DNA of 44,736 nt from Lachnospiraceae bacterium (GTDB lineage Bacteria; Bacillota; Clostridia; Lachnospirales; Lachnospiraceae). The number at the start of each line of letters is the position of its first letter. Position 1 is the stretch's first letter. Below the pieces are notes generated by a model. The model was not told the origin of the DNA, ran no database searches, and saw only the letters and a list, made by a program, of their open reading frames with translations. A program made the position numbers and the translations under genes. The stretch is from contig JAILKJ010000024.1 in the NCBI GenBank assembly GCA_024693845.1, positions 1 to 44,736 of the forward strand. Direction: 5' to 3'. This document shows, in pieces, positions 15,681 to 25,825 of the stretch.

Positions 15681-17735
15681 ATGGTAGGTTACATCGTGGC
15701 TTTCATTGCTGTTGCGGCAGCGGTTGCATTTTTCGTTCTCTGGAACAAGGAAAAGACCGATAATGCGGCGGATAAGAAAGCAAGAGAGGCGGAGGACAGG
15801 GTAAAGTCCACCACGAAAGGAGTTTTGGACCGAAGCGGTGTAGGTCCTGTTCTGGCAGTATCCAATGATCAGAGCGTTCTGTTCTTTAACCGTGATTTCG
15901 TAGAATTATTTCCCGATGTAGTGAATGCGAAGAATATCAGCTCTTATCCTGAGATGGAGAGGCTGTTCAAGGATGAGGAATACGTTTCCGAGACGCTGTC
16001 CAAGATCTATGAGATCAGACAGGAGTCCATCGAGGATGTAAACGTATCCGGTAAGTTCGTATGGCTAGTAGATATCACCGAGCATTACAAGACCAACAAG
16101 AGACTCCGCGAGCTTAAGGAAATGGCAGATGCGGCCAACAAGGCCAAATCCAATTTCCTTGCCAATATGTCACATGAGATCAGAACTCCTATCAATACCG
16201 TACTCGGTATGGATGAGATCATCTTAAGGGAGGCTACCGAGGTACCTATCAAGGGATATGCGGAGAATATCCGAGAGGCAGCCACCACCCTTCTTTCCAT
16301 CGTAAACGACCTGCTTGACTTCTCCAAGATCGAGAGCGGTAAGATGGAGATCCTTCCGGTTGAATATGAGATCGCCAATGCCTTAAACGAGGTCATCAAC
16401 ATGATCGAGATCAAGGCGGTGAACAAGAAGCTGGAGTTCAAGACCATCATCGCAGAGGATATCCCGTATCTGCTTTTCGGCGACGATGTCCGTTTCAAGC
16501 AGATCATCATCAACCTGCTGACAAATGCAGTCAAGTACACCGAGGACGGAAGCGTGATCCTGAAGGTGGACTGGAAGGAAGCGGGAGATTCCTCCATCTT
16601 CCTTATCGTATCGGTAACCGATACCGGAATCGGTATCAAACAGGAGGATATCGAGAAGTTGTTCGTATCCTTCGAGAGAATAGAAGAGAAGAGAAACCGC
16701 AATATCGAGGGTACGGGACTGGGACTGAGCATTACCAGACAGCTGCTTGAGCTGATGAATTCCGAGCTCAATGTCCGCAGCGAGTACGGCGTAGGTTCCA
16801 CCTTCTCCTTCACCCTGAAGCAGGGTATCCGCGACCGCAAGCCGGTTGGTAAGTTCCGTGAGAAGTATGCTTACAGCAATGAGAAAGTTAAGAAGTACCG
16901 CACCACCTTCGTGGCACCGGATGCCAAGATCCTGGTAGTCGATGATAACGCCATGAACCTGTCGGTTGTGGAAGGTCTTCTGAAGAACACCAAGCTGCAG
17001 ATCGACTGCGCAAGCAGTGGTGAGGCTGCTTTGGAGATGGCCAAGGACTTCAAGTACGATATCATCTTCATGGATCACATGATGCCTTATATGGACGGTA
17101 TCGAGACGCTGAAGAATCTGAAGCAGATGACCAACTCTCCCAACATCGATACACCGGTCATCGTACTGACGGCCAATGCGGTATCGGGCGCCAAGGAGAT
17201 GTATCTGGAGGAAGGCTTTGTGGATTACATGTCCAAGCCGATCCAGGGTAAACGCCTTGAGGAGAAGATCGTACAGTTCCTGCCGGAAGATAAATATGTC
17301 ATGATCGAATACGAAGATATGGAAAAGAAACTGTTCCAGAATCTTTGGAAGAGCGTGGCGGATGAGATCGAGGCGGAATACAAGTTCAAGAATCTGGATG
17401 TCCCTACAGCGGTAGAGAGCGCTGAGGGAGATAAGGAAACGGTGGTCTTCCTGCTGTCGTCCTTCAGGGACAACGAGGAAAAGACCAGGGGTGATATCGC
17501 TTCGGCCTATGAGAAAGAGGACTATCCGAATTATACGGTCTTCGTTCATGCGCTGAAGAGTACATCCAAGATGATCGGTGCCAACGAGCTTTCCGAGAAG
17601 GCCAAGAAGATGGAACAGGCCGGTAAGGAAGGAGATCTGGACTACATCAGTGCCAACCATGAAGATCTGATGAAGAACTATGAGGCGGTTGTGGCCGAGG
17701 TTAAGGACTTCCTGGAGAAACAAAAAGAGGAGTAA
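15681..17735 (+). CDS. Hybrid sensor histidine kinase (TM, PAS-like, HisKA, HATPase, REC, HPt)
   Basis: A 684-residue single-pass membrane kinase. Order: one N-terminal TM (residues 3-20); a short PAS-like region (about 50-135, ending WLVDITEHY); HisKA with phosphoacceptor His165 (SNFLANMSHEIRTP); HATPase with N box NLLTNAVKYTEDG, DTGIGI and GTGLGLS (about 275-380); receiver with acidic DD at 421-422 and phosphoacceptor Asp465 (FMDHMMPYMDG); HPt with His623 (HALKSTSKMIGA). It has no extracellular sensor of any size, so it probably senses a cytoplasmic or membrane signal. The internal REC and HPt suggest a phosphorelay, but no free response regulator lies nearby; the decayed receiver gene at 1180-1698 is far away. 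A ribosome site, GGAGGGATAG, precedes ATG 15681. Confidence 0.95.
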   Translation: MVGYIVAFIAVAAAVAFFVLWNKEKTDNAADKKAREAEDRVKSTTKGVLDRSGVGPVLAVSNDQSVLFFNRDFVELFPDVVNAKNISSYPEMERLFKDEEYVSETLSKIYEIRQESIEDVNVSGKFVWLVDITEHYKTNKRLRELKEMADAANKAKSNFLANMSHEIRTPINTVLGMDEIILREATEVPIKGYAENIREAATTLLSIVNDLLDFSKIESGKMEILPVEYEIANALNEVINMIEIKAVNKKLEFKTIIAEDIPYLLFGDDVRFKQIIINLLTNAVKYTEDGSVILKVDWKEAGDSSIFLIVSVTDTGIGIKQEDIEKLFVSFERIEEKRNRNIEGTGLGLSITRQLLELMNSELNVRSEYGVGSTFSFTLKQGIRDRKPVGKFREKYAYSNEKVKKYRTTFVAPDAKILVVDDNAMNLSVVEGLLKNTKLQIDCASSGEAALEMAKDFKYDIIFMDHMMPYMDGIETLKNLKQMTNSPNIDTPVIVLTANAVSGAKEMYLEEGFVDYMSKPIQGKRLEEKIVQFLPEDKYVMIEYEDMEKKLFQNLWKSVADEIEAEYKFKNLDVPTAVESAEGDKETVVFLLSSFRDNEEKTRGDIASAYEKEDYPNYTVFVHALKSTSKMIGANELSEKAKKMEQAGKEGDLDYISANHEDLMKNYEAVVAEVKDFLEKQKEE

Positions 17736-17761
17736 ACAGCACCCACACAGAGAAAGATAAG

Positions 17762-17795
17762 AGCCATCCGGGCAGTCAGCAAAGCACGGATGGCT
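17762..17795 (+). terminator. Possible terminator hairpin after the hybrid kinase
   Basis: AGCCATCCG (17762-17770) pairs perfectly with CGGATGGCT (17787-17795) around a 16-base loop. The following TCTCTATG is only moderately T-rich, so termination may be partial. Confidence 0.45.
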
Positions 17796-17835
17796 TCTCT
17801 ATGTATGGTACATTTTTGACCCGGCTGAAAGGATA

Positions 17836-18702
17836 GTGGCTTTGGAGGATTTTGATAGTATAGAAAAACAGGAACAGGCCCGGGCAAGACGACGGGCAAT
17901 GATCCGGAAAAAGAGAAGGAGACAGGTGTATCTGGCAAGGTTTTTGATCTTTCTGATCCTGATCCTTTCCCTGGGAGGGACATTTTTACTGATCCGCAGA
18001 TCCGTAAGGCAGCGGACGGGTAATGAATATGCCCTTTCCATGCCCGGCGAAAAAAAGATCAGAGAGATGCTGGAACCGACTAAGAGGGTCTACATCGCAC
18101 CCCCCGTTTCGGCCAGGCTGATAAGACCCAATGAGTTTTCGCGTTCCGGTGAGAGTCTTCCCGAGGTGAAGAATATTTTCATTCACTACACAGCCAATCC
18201 CGGAACGGGTGCCGATCAGAACAGGGATTATTTTGACGGGCTTGCCGAGTCACAGATCACCAGTGCCAGCGCCCATTTTGTCATCGGACTGGAGGGAGAG
18301 ATCGTACAGTGTCTGCCCCTTGACGAGATCGGATATGCCGTAAAGGGCAGGAACTATGATTCCATATCCATTGAATGCTGCTACCTGGATGAAAGCGGAC
18401 AGTTTCCGGATGCTACCTATCAAAGCCTGATAGAGCTTTGCGCTTACCTGCTGGGAAGATATGAGCTTAATGAATTCGATCTGATGCGGCATTATGATGA
18501 GGGCGGGAAGCTCTGCCCCAAATACTATGTGGAGCATCCTGAGGCCTGGGATAAACTGATCTATGATGTGGGACAGTATATCCACGATCACGGCACTAAG
18601 GAGAAGCCGGAATACGCTTCCGACGGCGGGATCATTGCTTCGGACCCCGTAAGCATTGATACAGACAAGGGAGCGGCAGAGGATGAAGAAAATGAGCAGT
18701 GA
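17836..18702 (+). CDS. Membrane-anchored N-acetylmuramoyl-L-alanine amidase (Amidase_2)
   Basis: Peptidoglycan amidase of the PGRP/AmpD fold. The N-terminus is a basic, Arg/Lys-rich cytoplasmic stretch followed by one TM (about residues 33-53), so the catalytic domain faces outside as a type II membrane protein. Zinc ligands are visible in IFIHYTANPG (first His) and in MRHYDEGGKLCPKYY (second His, then Cys); ASAHFVIG and GYAVKGRNYDSISIE are typical amidase core strands. At 288 residues it is slightly longer than minimal amidases because of the anchor and an acidic tail. The start is GTG 17836 or, better spaced after AAAGGA, TTG 17842. It overlaps recJ by 11 bases and opens the housekeeping run. 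Confidence 0.9.
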   Translation: MALEDFDSIEKQEQARARRRAMIRKKRRRQVYLARFLIFLILILSLGGTFLLIRRSVRQRTGNEYALSMPGEKKIREMLEPTKRVYIAPPVSARLIRPNEFSRSGESLPEVKNIFIHYTANPGTGADQNRDYFDGLAESQITSASAHFVIGLEGEIVQCLPLDEIGYAVKGRNYDSISIECCYLDESGQFPDATYQSLIELCAYLLGRYELNEFDLMRHYDEGGKLCPKYYVEHPEAWDKLIYDVGQYIHDHGTKEKPEYASDGGIIASDPVSIDTDKGAAEDEENEQ

Positions 18703-20515
18703 CAGATATAAACCCGAGACCATCGGCGATAAGTGGGTCGTTAAGTCGAAATGGATGTTACAGACCATCAGGCTGGACTTTAAGGGTCTTGCCGCACAGA
18801 CGGGGGTGGACCAGCTGATCATCCGTCTTCTGGGGAACAGAGGATACAGAGAGGCGGAGGAGATCAGGGCTTTTTTCGGGGATGATCTTTCTATGCTTTC
18901 GGATCCGCTGCTCCTTAAGGATGTCCGAAAGGGAGCACAGCTGGTGGCCGGGAAGCTTGCGGAAGGCAAAAAGATCCGCATCATCGGCGATTACGATGTG
19001 GACGGGATCACCGCCTCCTGCATTTTAAAGAAGCTCTTTTCCCTGGAAGGGGAGGCCGGCAGTATCAGTATCGATATCCCGGACAGACACCAGGATGGCT
19101 ATGGTCTGAACGAGAGGCTGATACGAAAGGCCCTTGAGGATGGGGTTGACACCATTGTTACCTGCGATAACGGCATCGCAGCCACGGATGCGGTGCGCCT
19201 GGCCAAAGATAACGGAATGACGGTGGTGATCACGGATCATCATGAGGTGCCCTACGAGGAAAGCGACGGCGAGGCAGGTACCAGGAGGATGTTGCTTCCG
19301 GAGGCGGACGCCGTCATCGATCCGAAACGTATGGATGATACCTATCCGCAAAAAGGGATCTGCGGTGCCATGGTGGCATTGAAGTTCTGTCAGGTGCTGT
19401 TGGATTTTGACAATACAAAGCTGGAAGAGGCGGCCTCGGGAAGAAGAGATGATCCCATGAGCCGTACCTTCCGGGAATGTATAGAGATTGCCGCTCTGGG
19501 AACCGTGGTGGATGTGATGGAGCTAAAGGGAGAAAACCGGCTCCTGGTAAAAAAGGGACTTAGGCTGATGAATGATTCGGCTAATCCCGGTCTGCGGGCC
19601 CTGACCAGGATCAAGGATCTTCAAAAGGAGCTGAAGGCCTATCATATGAGCTTTGTTATCGGCCCCTGTCTGAACGCCTCCGGGAGACTGGACAGTGCCA
19701 TGAAGGGGGCGCGGCTGCTCATGGCGGAAACGGATGCCGAAGCGATGGAGCTGGCTGTGGAGCTTGATACCCTCAATGAGGAGCGTAAAAAGCTGCAGAA
19801 TGACGGCATCATGGAGGCCTGCAGTTTTCTGGAAAAAGAGGATACTCCTGCCGATCCCGTCATAGTGATCTATCTTCCGAAGCTGGAGGAGAGCATTGCG
19901 GGGCTGGTGGCCGGGAAGCTCAAGGAGCGTTACCACAGACCGTCTCTTGTTATCACGGACAGCGCCGAGGAAGGCGTGGTCAAAGGGTCGGGAAGAAGCA
20001 TAGAGGCCTATCATCTCTATGAAGGACTTCACGGTGTGGAGGATCTGCTCCTTAAGTACGGAGGACATGCGGCTGCCGCAGGCTTTTCTTTGAAAAAAGA
20101 GAATCTGGAGGTTTTCCGGCAAAGGCTTAATGAAAATTGCCATCTTACCACGGAGGATCTGGCAGAGAAGGTGAAGATCGATGCGGATATGCCTTTTTCT
20201 TACATATCCCGTCAGCTGATCAAACAGATCGATACGCTGGAGCCTTATGGTGTGGGTAATCCCAAGCCTGTATTCGGTCTTTTGCATGTCAGATGCGAAG
20301 GAGAGGTCATGATATACGGAGCCGGCAGAGACGTTGCCAAATGCACCCTGGTGGATGAAAAAGGCGGCAGGATACAGGCGGTATATTTCGGACCGGCGCA
20401 GGCCTTTCGTGAGGCGGTGAAACGGGAAGGCGGCGCTAACATTTTATATGAAGCCGGGATCAATGTATTCCGCGGAGAAGAGAGTCTTCAGGTAATCGTC
20501 AGAGAATATCAGTGA
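18692..20515 (+). CDS. recJ: Single-stranded-DNA-specific exonuclease RecJ
   Basis: A 5'-3' exonuclease of the DHH phosphoesterase family used in recombination and repair. DHH-family metal motifs are present: IIGDYDVDGITASCILK (about residues 94-110), CDNGIA, and ITDHHEVPY; ALGTVVDVMEL and GPCLNASGRLDSA are later DHH motifs. The DHHA1 domain appears as GSGRSIEAYHLYEGL and YGGHAAAAGFSL, followed by an OB-like C-terminus. I chose ATG 18692 (607 residues) because AGAGGA lies 8 bases upstream; ATG 18683 is also in frame but overlaps that site. The first codons lie inside the end of the amidase gene, so translation is probably coupled. Confidence 0.94.
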   Translation: MSSDRYKPETIGDKWVVKSKWMLQTIRLDFKGLAAQTGVDQLIIRLLGNRGYREAEEIRAFFGDDLSMLSDPLLLKDVRKGAQLVAGKLAEGKKIRIIGDYDVDGITASCILKKLFSLEGEAGSISIDIPDRHQDGYGLNERLIRKALEDGVDTIVTCDNGIAATDAVRLAKDNGMTVVITDHHEVPYEESDGEAGTRRMLLPEADAVIDPKRMDDTYPQKGICGAMVALKFCQVLLDFDNTKLEEAASGRRDDPMSRTFRECIEIAALGTVVDVMELKGENRLLVKKGLRLMNDSANPGLRALTRIKDLQKELKAYHMSFVIGPCLNASGRLDSAMKGARLLMAETDAEAMELAVELDTLNEERKKLQNDGIMEACSFLEKEDTPADPVIVIYLPKLEESIAGLVAGKLKERYHRPSLVITDSAEEGVVKGSGRSIEAYHLYEGLHGVEDLLLKYGGHAAAAGFSLKKENLEVFRQRLNENCHLTTEDLAEKVKIDADMPFSYISRQLIKQIDTLEPYGVGNPKPVFGLLHVRCEGEVMIYGAGRDVAKCTLVDEKGGRIQAVYFGPAQAFREAVKREGGANILYEAGINVFRGEESLQVIVREYQ

Positions 20516-20534
20516 TCAGGAAAGGAAGTGGAGT

Positions 20535-22079
20535 ATGAAACAGTTAAATGCATTGCTTGCATCATGTGAATATGAAGTCCTCAGGGAAGGAAAATGTCAG
20601 GAGGTTTCCGGCATTATCTATGATTCCCGTCAGGTGAAGGATGGCAGCCTGTTTGTCTGTATCGTAGGAGCTGTTTCCGACGGACACAGCTACGCAGCGC
20701 AGGCCATCGCAAAAGGCGCTACCTGTCTGGTGGTATCCAGGGATATCACAGGAGAGCTGGAGGAGAGTATCGGACAAAGCTTCGGAGAAAGTAAGCTTCT
20801 GCTAACTGCTGAAAAGCTTGCGTCTACCAGGATCCTTCTGGTGGAAGATCCCAGGATGACCCTGGCAAAGCTTTCCGCGGCCTGGTTCGATCATCCGGCC
20901 GAAAAACTCAAGGTAATAGGTATTACGGGAACAAAGGGTAAGACCACCACAACTTATCTTGTCAGATCCATCCTGGAGGAAGCAGGGCATAAGGTAGGAC
21001 TGATCGGAACCATTGAGATCATCATCGGCGACACCCACATTCCGGCAGAGCATACTACCCCCGAATCCTATCTGGTTCAGGAGTATTTTTCCCGGATGGT
21101 GGAGGAAGGATGCGATACCGTTGTGATGGAGGTTTCCTCCCAGGCGCTGATGCTGCACAGAACGGCGGGCTTCCTGTTTGATTACGGTATTTTTACCAAT
21201 CTGTCTCCCGATCATATCGGGCCGGCGGAGCATAAGGATTTTGACGATTATCTTCATTGTAAGAGTCTTCTGTTTAAGCAGTGCAAAGTGGGTATCGTGA
21301 ACGGAGACGATCCCCACTGGCAGGAGGTTACAAAGGAGCATACCTGCAGTATTGAGACCTACGGGTTTGCGGCAGATGCGGATTACCGGGCAGAGGATCT
21401 GAAACTGACGGAGGGAAGCGGATTTTTGGGGATCGCTTTTAGGGCATCCGGCAAGGTCAGTCTGGATCTGGAGCTCCATGCACCCGGAAGGTTTTCCGTA
21501 TACAATGCCCTCTGCGCCCTGGCAATCTGCCATCACTTCGGTGTGAGCACGGAGAATATGAAAACAGCCATCGCAGCGGCTAAGGTCAAGGGAAGGATCG
21601 AGATGATCCATGTATCGGATGATTTTACGCTGATGATCGATTATGCCCATAATGCCATGTCTCTGCAGAGCCTTCTTGAGACGCTGAAGGAATATCATCC
21701 CGCCCGTCTTGTCTGTCTGTTCGGCTGCGGCGGAAACCGCTCCAGGGCAAGAAGGTTTGAGATGGGTGAGGTGAGCGGTAATCTGGCGGACCTTACGGTC
21801 ATCACCTCCGACAATCCCAGGAACGAGGAGCCTCAGGCCATCATCGACGATATCAAGACCGGTATTGCCAAAACAAGCGGCAAATATGTGGAGATCCCGG
21901 ATAGGAAGGAAGCCATTGCTTACGTGATCCATAACGGACAGAAGGGAGATCTCATTGTCCTGGCCGGCAAGGGCCATGAGGATTATCAGGAGATCAGGGG
22001 AAAGAAATATCCCATGGATGAAAGAGTGATCATTCAGGAGATCCTGGATGAGGACAGGAAGCGTGGGGGACAGGCTTGA
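20535..22079 (+). CDS. murE: UDP-N-acetylmuramoyl-tripeptide ligase, meso-DAP type
   Basis: A 514-residue Mur ligase adding the third amino acid to the peptidoglycan stem in the cytoplasm. It has a MurE N-terminal domain (VSGIIYDSRQVKDGSLFVC), the ATP loop ITGTKGKTTTTYLV (about 134-147), a central domain with MEVSSQAL and FTNLSPDHIG, and a C-terminal domain with the substrate-selecting TSDNPRNEEP (about 417-426). DNPR marks meso-diaminopimelate enzymes, whereas lysine-adding MurE proteins carry a different loop, so an mDAP wall is expected. ATG 20535 follows AAAGGAAGTGGAG. It sits between recJ (19-base gap) and priA (4-base overlap). Confidence 0.96.
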   Translation: MKQLNALLASCEYEVLREGKCQEVSGIIYDSRQVKDGSLFVCIVGAVSDGHSYAAQAIAKGATCLVVSRDITGELEESIGQSFGESKLLLTAEKLASTRILLVEDPRMTLAKLSAAWFDHPAEKLKVIGITGTKGKTTTTYLVRSILEEAGHKVGLIGTIEIIIGDTHIPAEHTTPESYLVQEYFSRMVEEGCDTVVMEVSSQALMLHRTAGFLFDYGIFTNLSPDHIGPAEHKDFDDYLHCKSLLFKQCKVGIVNGDDPHWQEVTKEHTCSIETYGFAADADYRAEDLKLTEGSGFLGIAFRASGKVSLDLELHAPGRFSVYNALCALAICHHFGVSTENMKTAIAAAKVKGRIEMIHVSDDFTLMIDYAHNAMSLQSLLETLKEYHPARLVCLFGCGGNRSRARRFEMGEVSGNLADLTVITSDNPRNEEPQAIIDDIKTGIAKTSGKYVEIPDRKEAIAYVIHNGQKGDLIVLAGKGHEDYQEIRGKKYPMDERVIIQEILDEDRKRGGQA

Positions 22080-24355
22080 AGGAAGAGGGTATCATCATCC
22101 ATACAACTGAACAAAGCGGGATGCCCTATGCAAAGGTGATCATAGACATCGATCACGAGAAAGTGGACCGGATGTTCACCTATAAGATCCCGGAAAGTCT
22201 TTCGGATAAGGTGCAGATCGGAAGCTGTGTCACGGTTCCCTTCGGAAAGGGTGACAGCCTTCGGCAGGCCTATGTGGCGGAGCTGACGGACGAGACGGAT
22301 TTTGATCCGGCAAGGATCAAGGAGATCCTTGAGATAGCCGGCGGGGAGATTCCTGCTGAGGTCAGGAGCCTGCAGCTGGCAGCCTGGATGAAAAAGCGCT
22401 ACGGCTCCACCATGATCAATGCGCTGAAGACCGTTCTTCCCGTGAAGAAGCAGGTCAAAAGCACCGTCAGCAGGGAAGTAAGCCTTCTTTTGGATGATGA
22501 AAGCGCGAAGGCGGCCAGCAGGGAAGCTTTTCTGAAACATCAGAAGGGAAAAATGCGGGCCATCGAAGCATTGATGGGGGGCGCAGCCGTAAGCCAGAGT
22601 TTTCTGACGGGAAAGCTGGGGGTTTCCGCTTCCACTCTGAAAAGTCTTGAAAAACAGGGAGTGGTAAGGATTGACAGCTATGAGACTTACCGAACCCCCA
22701 TCCATTTTACAAAGAAGGGCAGCAGTCCTTTGCCGCTGACGGACCGGCAGAGGTCCATCGTAGAGGATTACCTTTCGCGGTATGACAGCGGTGAGGAGAA
22801 GAAGGCGCTCCTTCTGGGTGTTACCGGCAGCGGCAAGACCGAGGTGTACATGGGGCTCATCGAAGGGATGCTGAAACGAAACAAGCAGGTCATCATGCTC
22901 ATCCCCGAGATCGCCCTGACCTATCAGACGGTCAGACGCTTCTATGAGCGTTTTGGCGACGTGATCGCCGTGATGCATTCCCGCCTTTCGGCAGGAGAAA
23001 AATATGACCAGCTTATGGGCGTGAAGGAGGGCAGGGTCAAGATCATGATAGGCCCCCGAAGTGCCTTGTTCACCCCTTTCCCGGATCCCGGACTGATCCT
23101 GATGGACGAGGAGCATGAAACAAGCTACAAGAGCGAGAACATGCCTAGGTTCCATGCAAGAGAGGTGGCCGCCAGGCTGTGTGAGATGACGGGGGCGGGA
23201 CTTTTCCTGGGTTCGGCAACGCCTTCCGTAGACAGTTTTTATCAGGCACAGAAGGGCAGATACCTTCTCTACAGGCTTTCCGAAAGGATCGGCGAGCGTC
23301 CCATGCCCACGGTTTCCATTGTGGATCTGAGAAAAGAGTTAGCAGAGGGTAATTTTTCCATGTTCAGCAGAAGGCTGAAAAAAGCCATGGATGACCATCT
23401 TGCCAGGGGTCAGCAGATTATGCTATTCTTAAACCGCCGGGGCATTGCGGGTTTTGTCTCCTGCAAAAGCTGCGGAAAGGTGCTGATGTGTCCCCACTGT
23501 GATGTTTCTCTTTCGGAGCACAGGGACAGGATGATCTGCCATTACTGCGGTTATGAAGCACCCAGGGTTTCCACCTGCCCGGATTGCGGATCTTCCTATA
23601 TATACGGGTTTAAGGCCGGAACGGCACAGGTGGAGGATAAGCTTAAGAAAATGTATCCGAGAGCAAGGATCCTTCGTATGGATGCGGATACCACGAAGAA
23701 GAAGGATGACCACGAGAAGATCCTGTCGGCTTTTAACGACGGGGAGGCGGATATCCTGATCGGTACGCAGATGATCGTGAAGGGGCATGATTTCCCCGGC
23801 GTTACGTTGGTGGGCGTTCTGGCGGCGGATCTGTCGCTGTTTGCTTCGGATTATACAGCACCGGAGAGAACCTTCCAGCTGCTTACGCAGGCAGTGGGAA
23901 GAGCCGGTAGGGGAGATATGCCCGGTGAGGCGGTGATCCAGACCTATCAGCCGGAGCATTACGCCGTAAAGCTTGCAGCCACCCAGGATTACGAAGCCTT
24001 TTATGAGGAAGAGATAGGAGACAGACAGCTTTTGGGATTCCCTCCCGCCTGTCATCTGCTGGCGGTTCTGATCGCAGGAAGAGAGGAAGAGAAGACGGAT
24101 GCTTTTGCCCGCAGGCTTGCCGGCGGGATACGGGAAGAGAAGACGCTTCCGGACCGGTTTACGCAGATGGGGCCGGCGCCGGCATCCATCGGCAGGATCA
24201 GGGATCTGTACCGGCGGGTGATCTACTTCAGAAGCAGCAGTCTGGAGCTTCTTATGCAGATCAAGGACAGGATGGAAGAGTATATCGAAGAGGATGCGGC
24301 GGCAAAGGACGAGTATCTAGTGTATTTTGATTTTGATCCCGTGAGCGGATTTTAG
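22076..24355 (+). CDS. priA: Primosomal protein N' (replication restart helicase)
   Basis: A superfamily 2 helicase that reloads the replisome at stalled forks. Seen in order: the N-terminal 3'-DNA-binding domain ([19 protein letters not shown]), Walker [12 protein letters not shown], the DEEH box [31 protein letters not shown], and the paired zinc ribbons [17 protein letters not shown] and ICHYCGYEA...CPDCGSSY with all eight cysteines. Helicase motifs V and VI follow: [15 protein letters not shown] and [13 protein letters not shown]. The start is TTG 22076, overlapping the murE stop by 4 bases (TTGA) after GGGGGACAGG; ATG 22121 better matches the family N-terminus but has only AGCGGG directly in front. 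Length is 759 or 744 residues, both normal. Confidence 0.95.
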   Translation: MKEEGIIIHTTEQSGMPYAKVIIDIDHEKVDRMFTYKIPESLSDKVQIGSCVTVPFGKGDSLRQAYVAELTDETDFDPARIKEILEIAGGEIPAEVRSLQLAAWMKKRYGSTMINALKTVLPVKKQVKSTVSREVSLLLDDESAKAASREAFLKHQKGKMRAIEALMGGAAVSQSFLTGKLGVSASTLKSLEKQGVVRIDSYETYRTPIHFTKKGSSPLPLTDRQRSIVEDYLSRYDSGEEKKALLLGVTGSGKTEVYMGLIEGMLKRNKQVIMLIPEIALTYQTVRRFYERFGDVIAVMHSRLSAGEKYDQLMGVKEGRVKIMIGPRSALFTPFPDPGLILMDEEHETSYKSENMPRFHAREVAARLCEMTGAGLFLGSATPSVDSFYQAQKGRYLLYRLSERIGERPMPTVSIVDLRKELAEGNFSMFSRRLKKAMDDHLARGQQIMLFLNRRGIAGFVSCKSCGKVLMCPHCDVSLSEHRDRMICHYCGYEAPRVSTCPDCGSSYIYGFKAGTAQVEDKLKKMYPRARILRMDADTTKKKDDHEKILSAFNDGEADILIGTQMIVKGHDFPGVTLVGVLAADLSLFASDYTAPERTFQLLTQAVGRAGRGDMPGEAVIQTYQPEHYAVKLAATQDYEAFYEEEIGDRQLLGFPPACHLLAVLIAGREEEKTDAFARRLAGGIREEKTLPDRFTQMGPAPASIGRIRDLYRRVIYFRSSSLELLMQIKDRMEEYIEEDAAAKDEYLVYFDFDPVSGF

Positions 24356-24375
24356 AGGATAAAGGAGAGATAAAA

Positions 24376-24891
24376 ATGGCAATTCGAAACATCAGAGAGA
24401 TCGGAGATCCGATCCTGGAAAAACCCTGTAAGGAGGTAAAGGAGGTAACTCCCAGGATCAGAGAACTGATCGACGATATGCTTGAGACCATGTATGAGGC
24501 TAACGGCGTAGGCCTTGCGGCACCCCAGGTGGGCATCCTTAAGAGGATCGTTGTTATCGACTGCGGAGAGGACTACGGAGACCAGCTGATCCTGATCAAT
24601 CCCAGGATCCTGGAAAAGGACGGTGAGCAGACCGGAAATGAAGGCTGCCTTTCCGTACCGGGCAAGGTGGGGCAGGTTACCCGCCCCAACTATGTGAAGG
24701 TCAGTGCTTTTGACGAGAATATGGAAGAGTTCATCGTAGAAGGCGAGGAGCTTCTTGCCAGAGCCCTCTGTCATGAGATCGATCATCTTGAGGGGCATCT
24801 TTATACCGAGCTGGTAGAGGGTGAACTGAAGGATGTCTCCGAGCTTGCTGAGGAGGAAGGGCAGGACGAAGAGGAAACAGAAGGGGAATGA
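24376..24891 (+). CDS. def: Peptide deformylase
   Basis: A 171-residue metalloenzyme removing the formyl group from new proteins. All three signature motifs are intact: [10 protein letters not shown] (about residues 42-51), EGCLSVP with the metal-binding Cys (about 92-98), and CHEIDHLEG carrying the HEXXH metal site and catalytic Glu (about 135-143). The C-terminal 25 residues are acidic. ATG 24376 follows AAAGGAGAG. It overlaps nothing upstream but ends 1 base before the fmt ATG, matching the known def-fmt pairing of formylation and deformylation. Confidence 0.97.
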   Translation: MAIRNIREIGDPILEKPCKEVKEVTPRIRELIDDMLETMYEANGVGLAAPQVGILKRIVVIDCGEDYGDQLILINPRILEKDGEQTGNEGCLSVPGKVGQVTRPNYVKVSAFDENMEEFIVEGEELLARALCHEIDHLEGHLYTELVEGELKDVSELAEEEGQDEEETEGE

Positions 24892-24892
24892 T

Positions 24893-25825
24893 ATGAAGAT
24901 AGTTTTTATGGGAACGCCGGACTTTGCGGCCGGTATCCTTGAGGCGCTGTATGAGGCGGAGTATGATATCGCAGCGGTAGTGACGCAACCGGACAGACCC
25001 AGAGGCAGAAAGGGTGAGCCGGTACCTTCCGATGTGAAAAAATGTGCTCTCGCCCATGGCACCAGAGTGCTGCAGCCTGTGAAGATAAGAGAGCCGGAAG
25101 CGGTTAAAGAACTTGAAAAGATCGGAGCGGATCTTTTTGTGGTGGCTGCCTTCGGACAGATCCTGCCCAAAGAGATCCTGGAGATGCCCAGACTGGGTTG
25201 TATCAACGTGCATGCCTCCCTCCTTCCCAAATACAGGGGTGCTGCGCCGATCCAGCAGGCAATTCTGGACGGGGAGACCGAAACCGGTGTTACCATCATG
25301 CAGATGGCAGAAGGTCTGGATACGGGAGACATACTCTCAAGGATGGTCTATCCCATCAGTGAAGAAGAGACGGGCGGTAGCCTGTTTGAGGCTCTGACTG
25401 AGGTGGGAGCAAAGCTTTTGATAACGACCATCCCGCTTCTTGAGGAAGGAAATATCTTTCCCATTCCCCAGGATGATTCCCAAAGCAGCTATGTAAAAAT
25501 GTTGAAAAAGGAAGACGGACGGCTGGATTTTTCCCAAAGCGCCACAGCATTGTTCAACAGGGTCCGCGGATTGGATCCCTGGCCCGGCGCCTTTACCACA
25601 TGGAAGGGAAAGCAGCTTAAGATCTGGCGCGCTACGGCCCTTCAGGAGAAGGCTTCCGGGATGGCTCCCGGCAGCGTCTTTGCAGCAGGCAAGGAAGGGA
25701 TCGATGTAGTCTGTGGCGAAGGAATGCTTCGGATCAGAGAGCTTCAGATGGAAGGAAAAAAGAGAATGTCCGCTGCCGACTTTTTGCTGGGACGCCCGAT
25801 GGAGAAGGGAGAACAGCTTGGCTGA
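24893..25825 (+). CDS. fmt: Methionyl-tRNA formyltransferase
   Basis: A 310-residue enzyme that formylates Met-tRNA(fMet) using 10-formyl-tetrahydrofolate. The N-terminus MKIVFMGTPDFAAGIL and the catalytic INVHASLLPKYRGAAPI (about residues 104-120, with the Asn/His pair) and EGLDTGDIL are diagnostic. The C-terminal OB-like domain includes LFNRVRGLDPWPGA and SVFAAGKEGIDVVCGEG. ATG 24893 is preferred over earlier in-frame starts because GAAGGGGAATG lies just upstream and the protein then begins with the family consensus. Its stop overlaps the start region of rsmB by 8 bases. Confidence 0.97.
   Translation: MKIVFMGTPDFAAGILEALYEAEYDIAAVVTQPDRPRGRKGEPVPSDVKKCALAHGTRVLQPVKIREPEAVKELEKIGADLFVVAAFGQILPKEILEMPRLGCINVHASLLPKYRGAAPIQQAILDGETETGVTIMQMAEGLDTGDILSRMVYPISEEETGGSLFEALTEVGAKLLITTIPLLEEGNIFPIPQDDSQSSYVKMLKKEDGRLDFSQSATALFNRVRGLDPWPGAFTTWKGKQLKIWRATALQEKASGMAPGSVFAAGKEGIDVVCGEGMLRIRELQMEGKKRMSAADFLLGRPMEKGEQLG

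Noticed and set aside
16383-17723. 446-codon minus-strand open frame opposite the hybrid kinase
   Set aside because: The plus-strand protein has complete kinase, REC and HPt motifs; the opposite frame is a codon-bias shadow.
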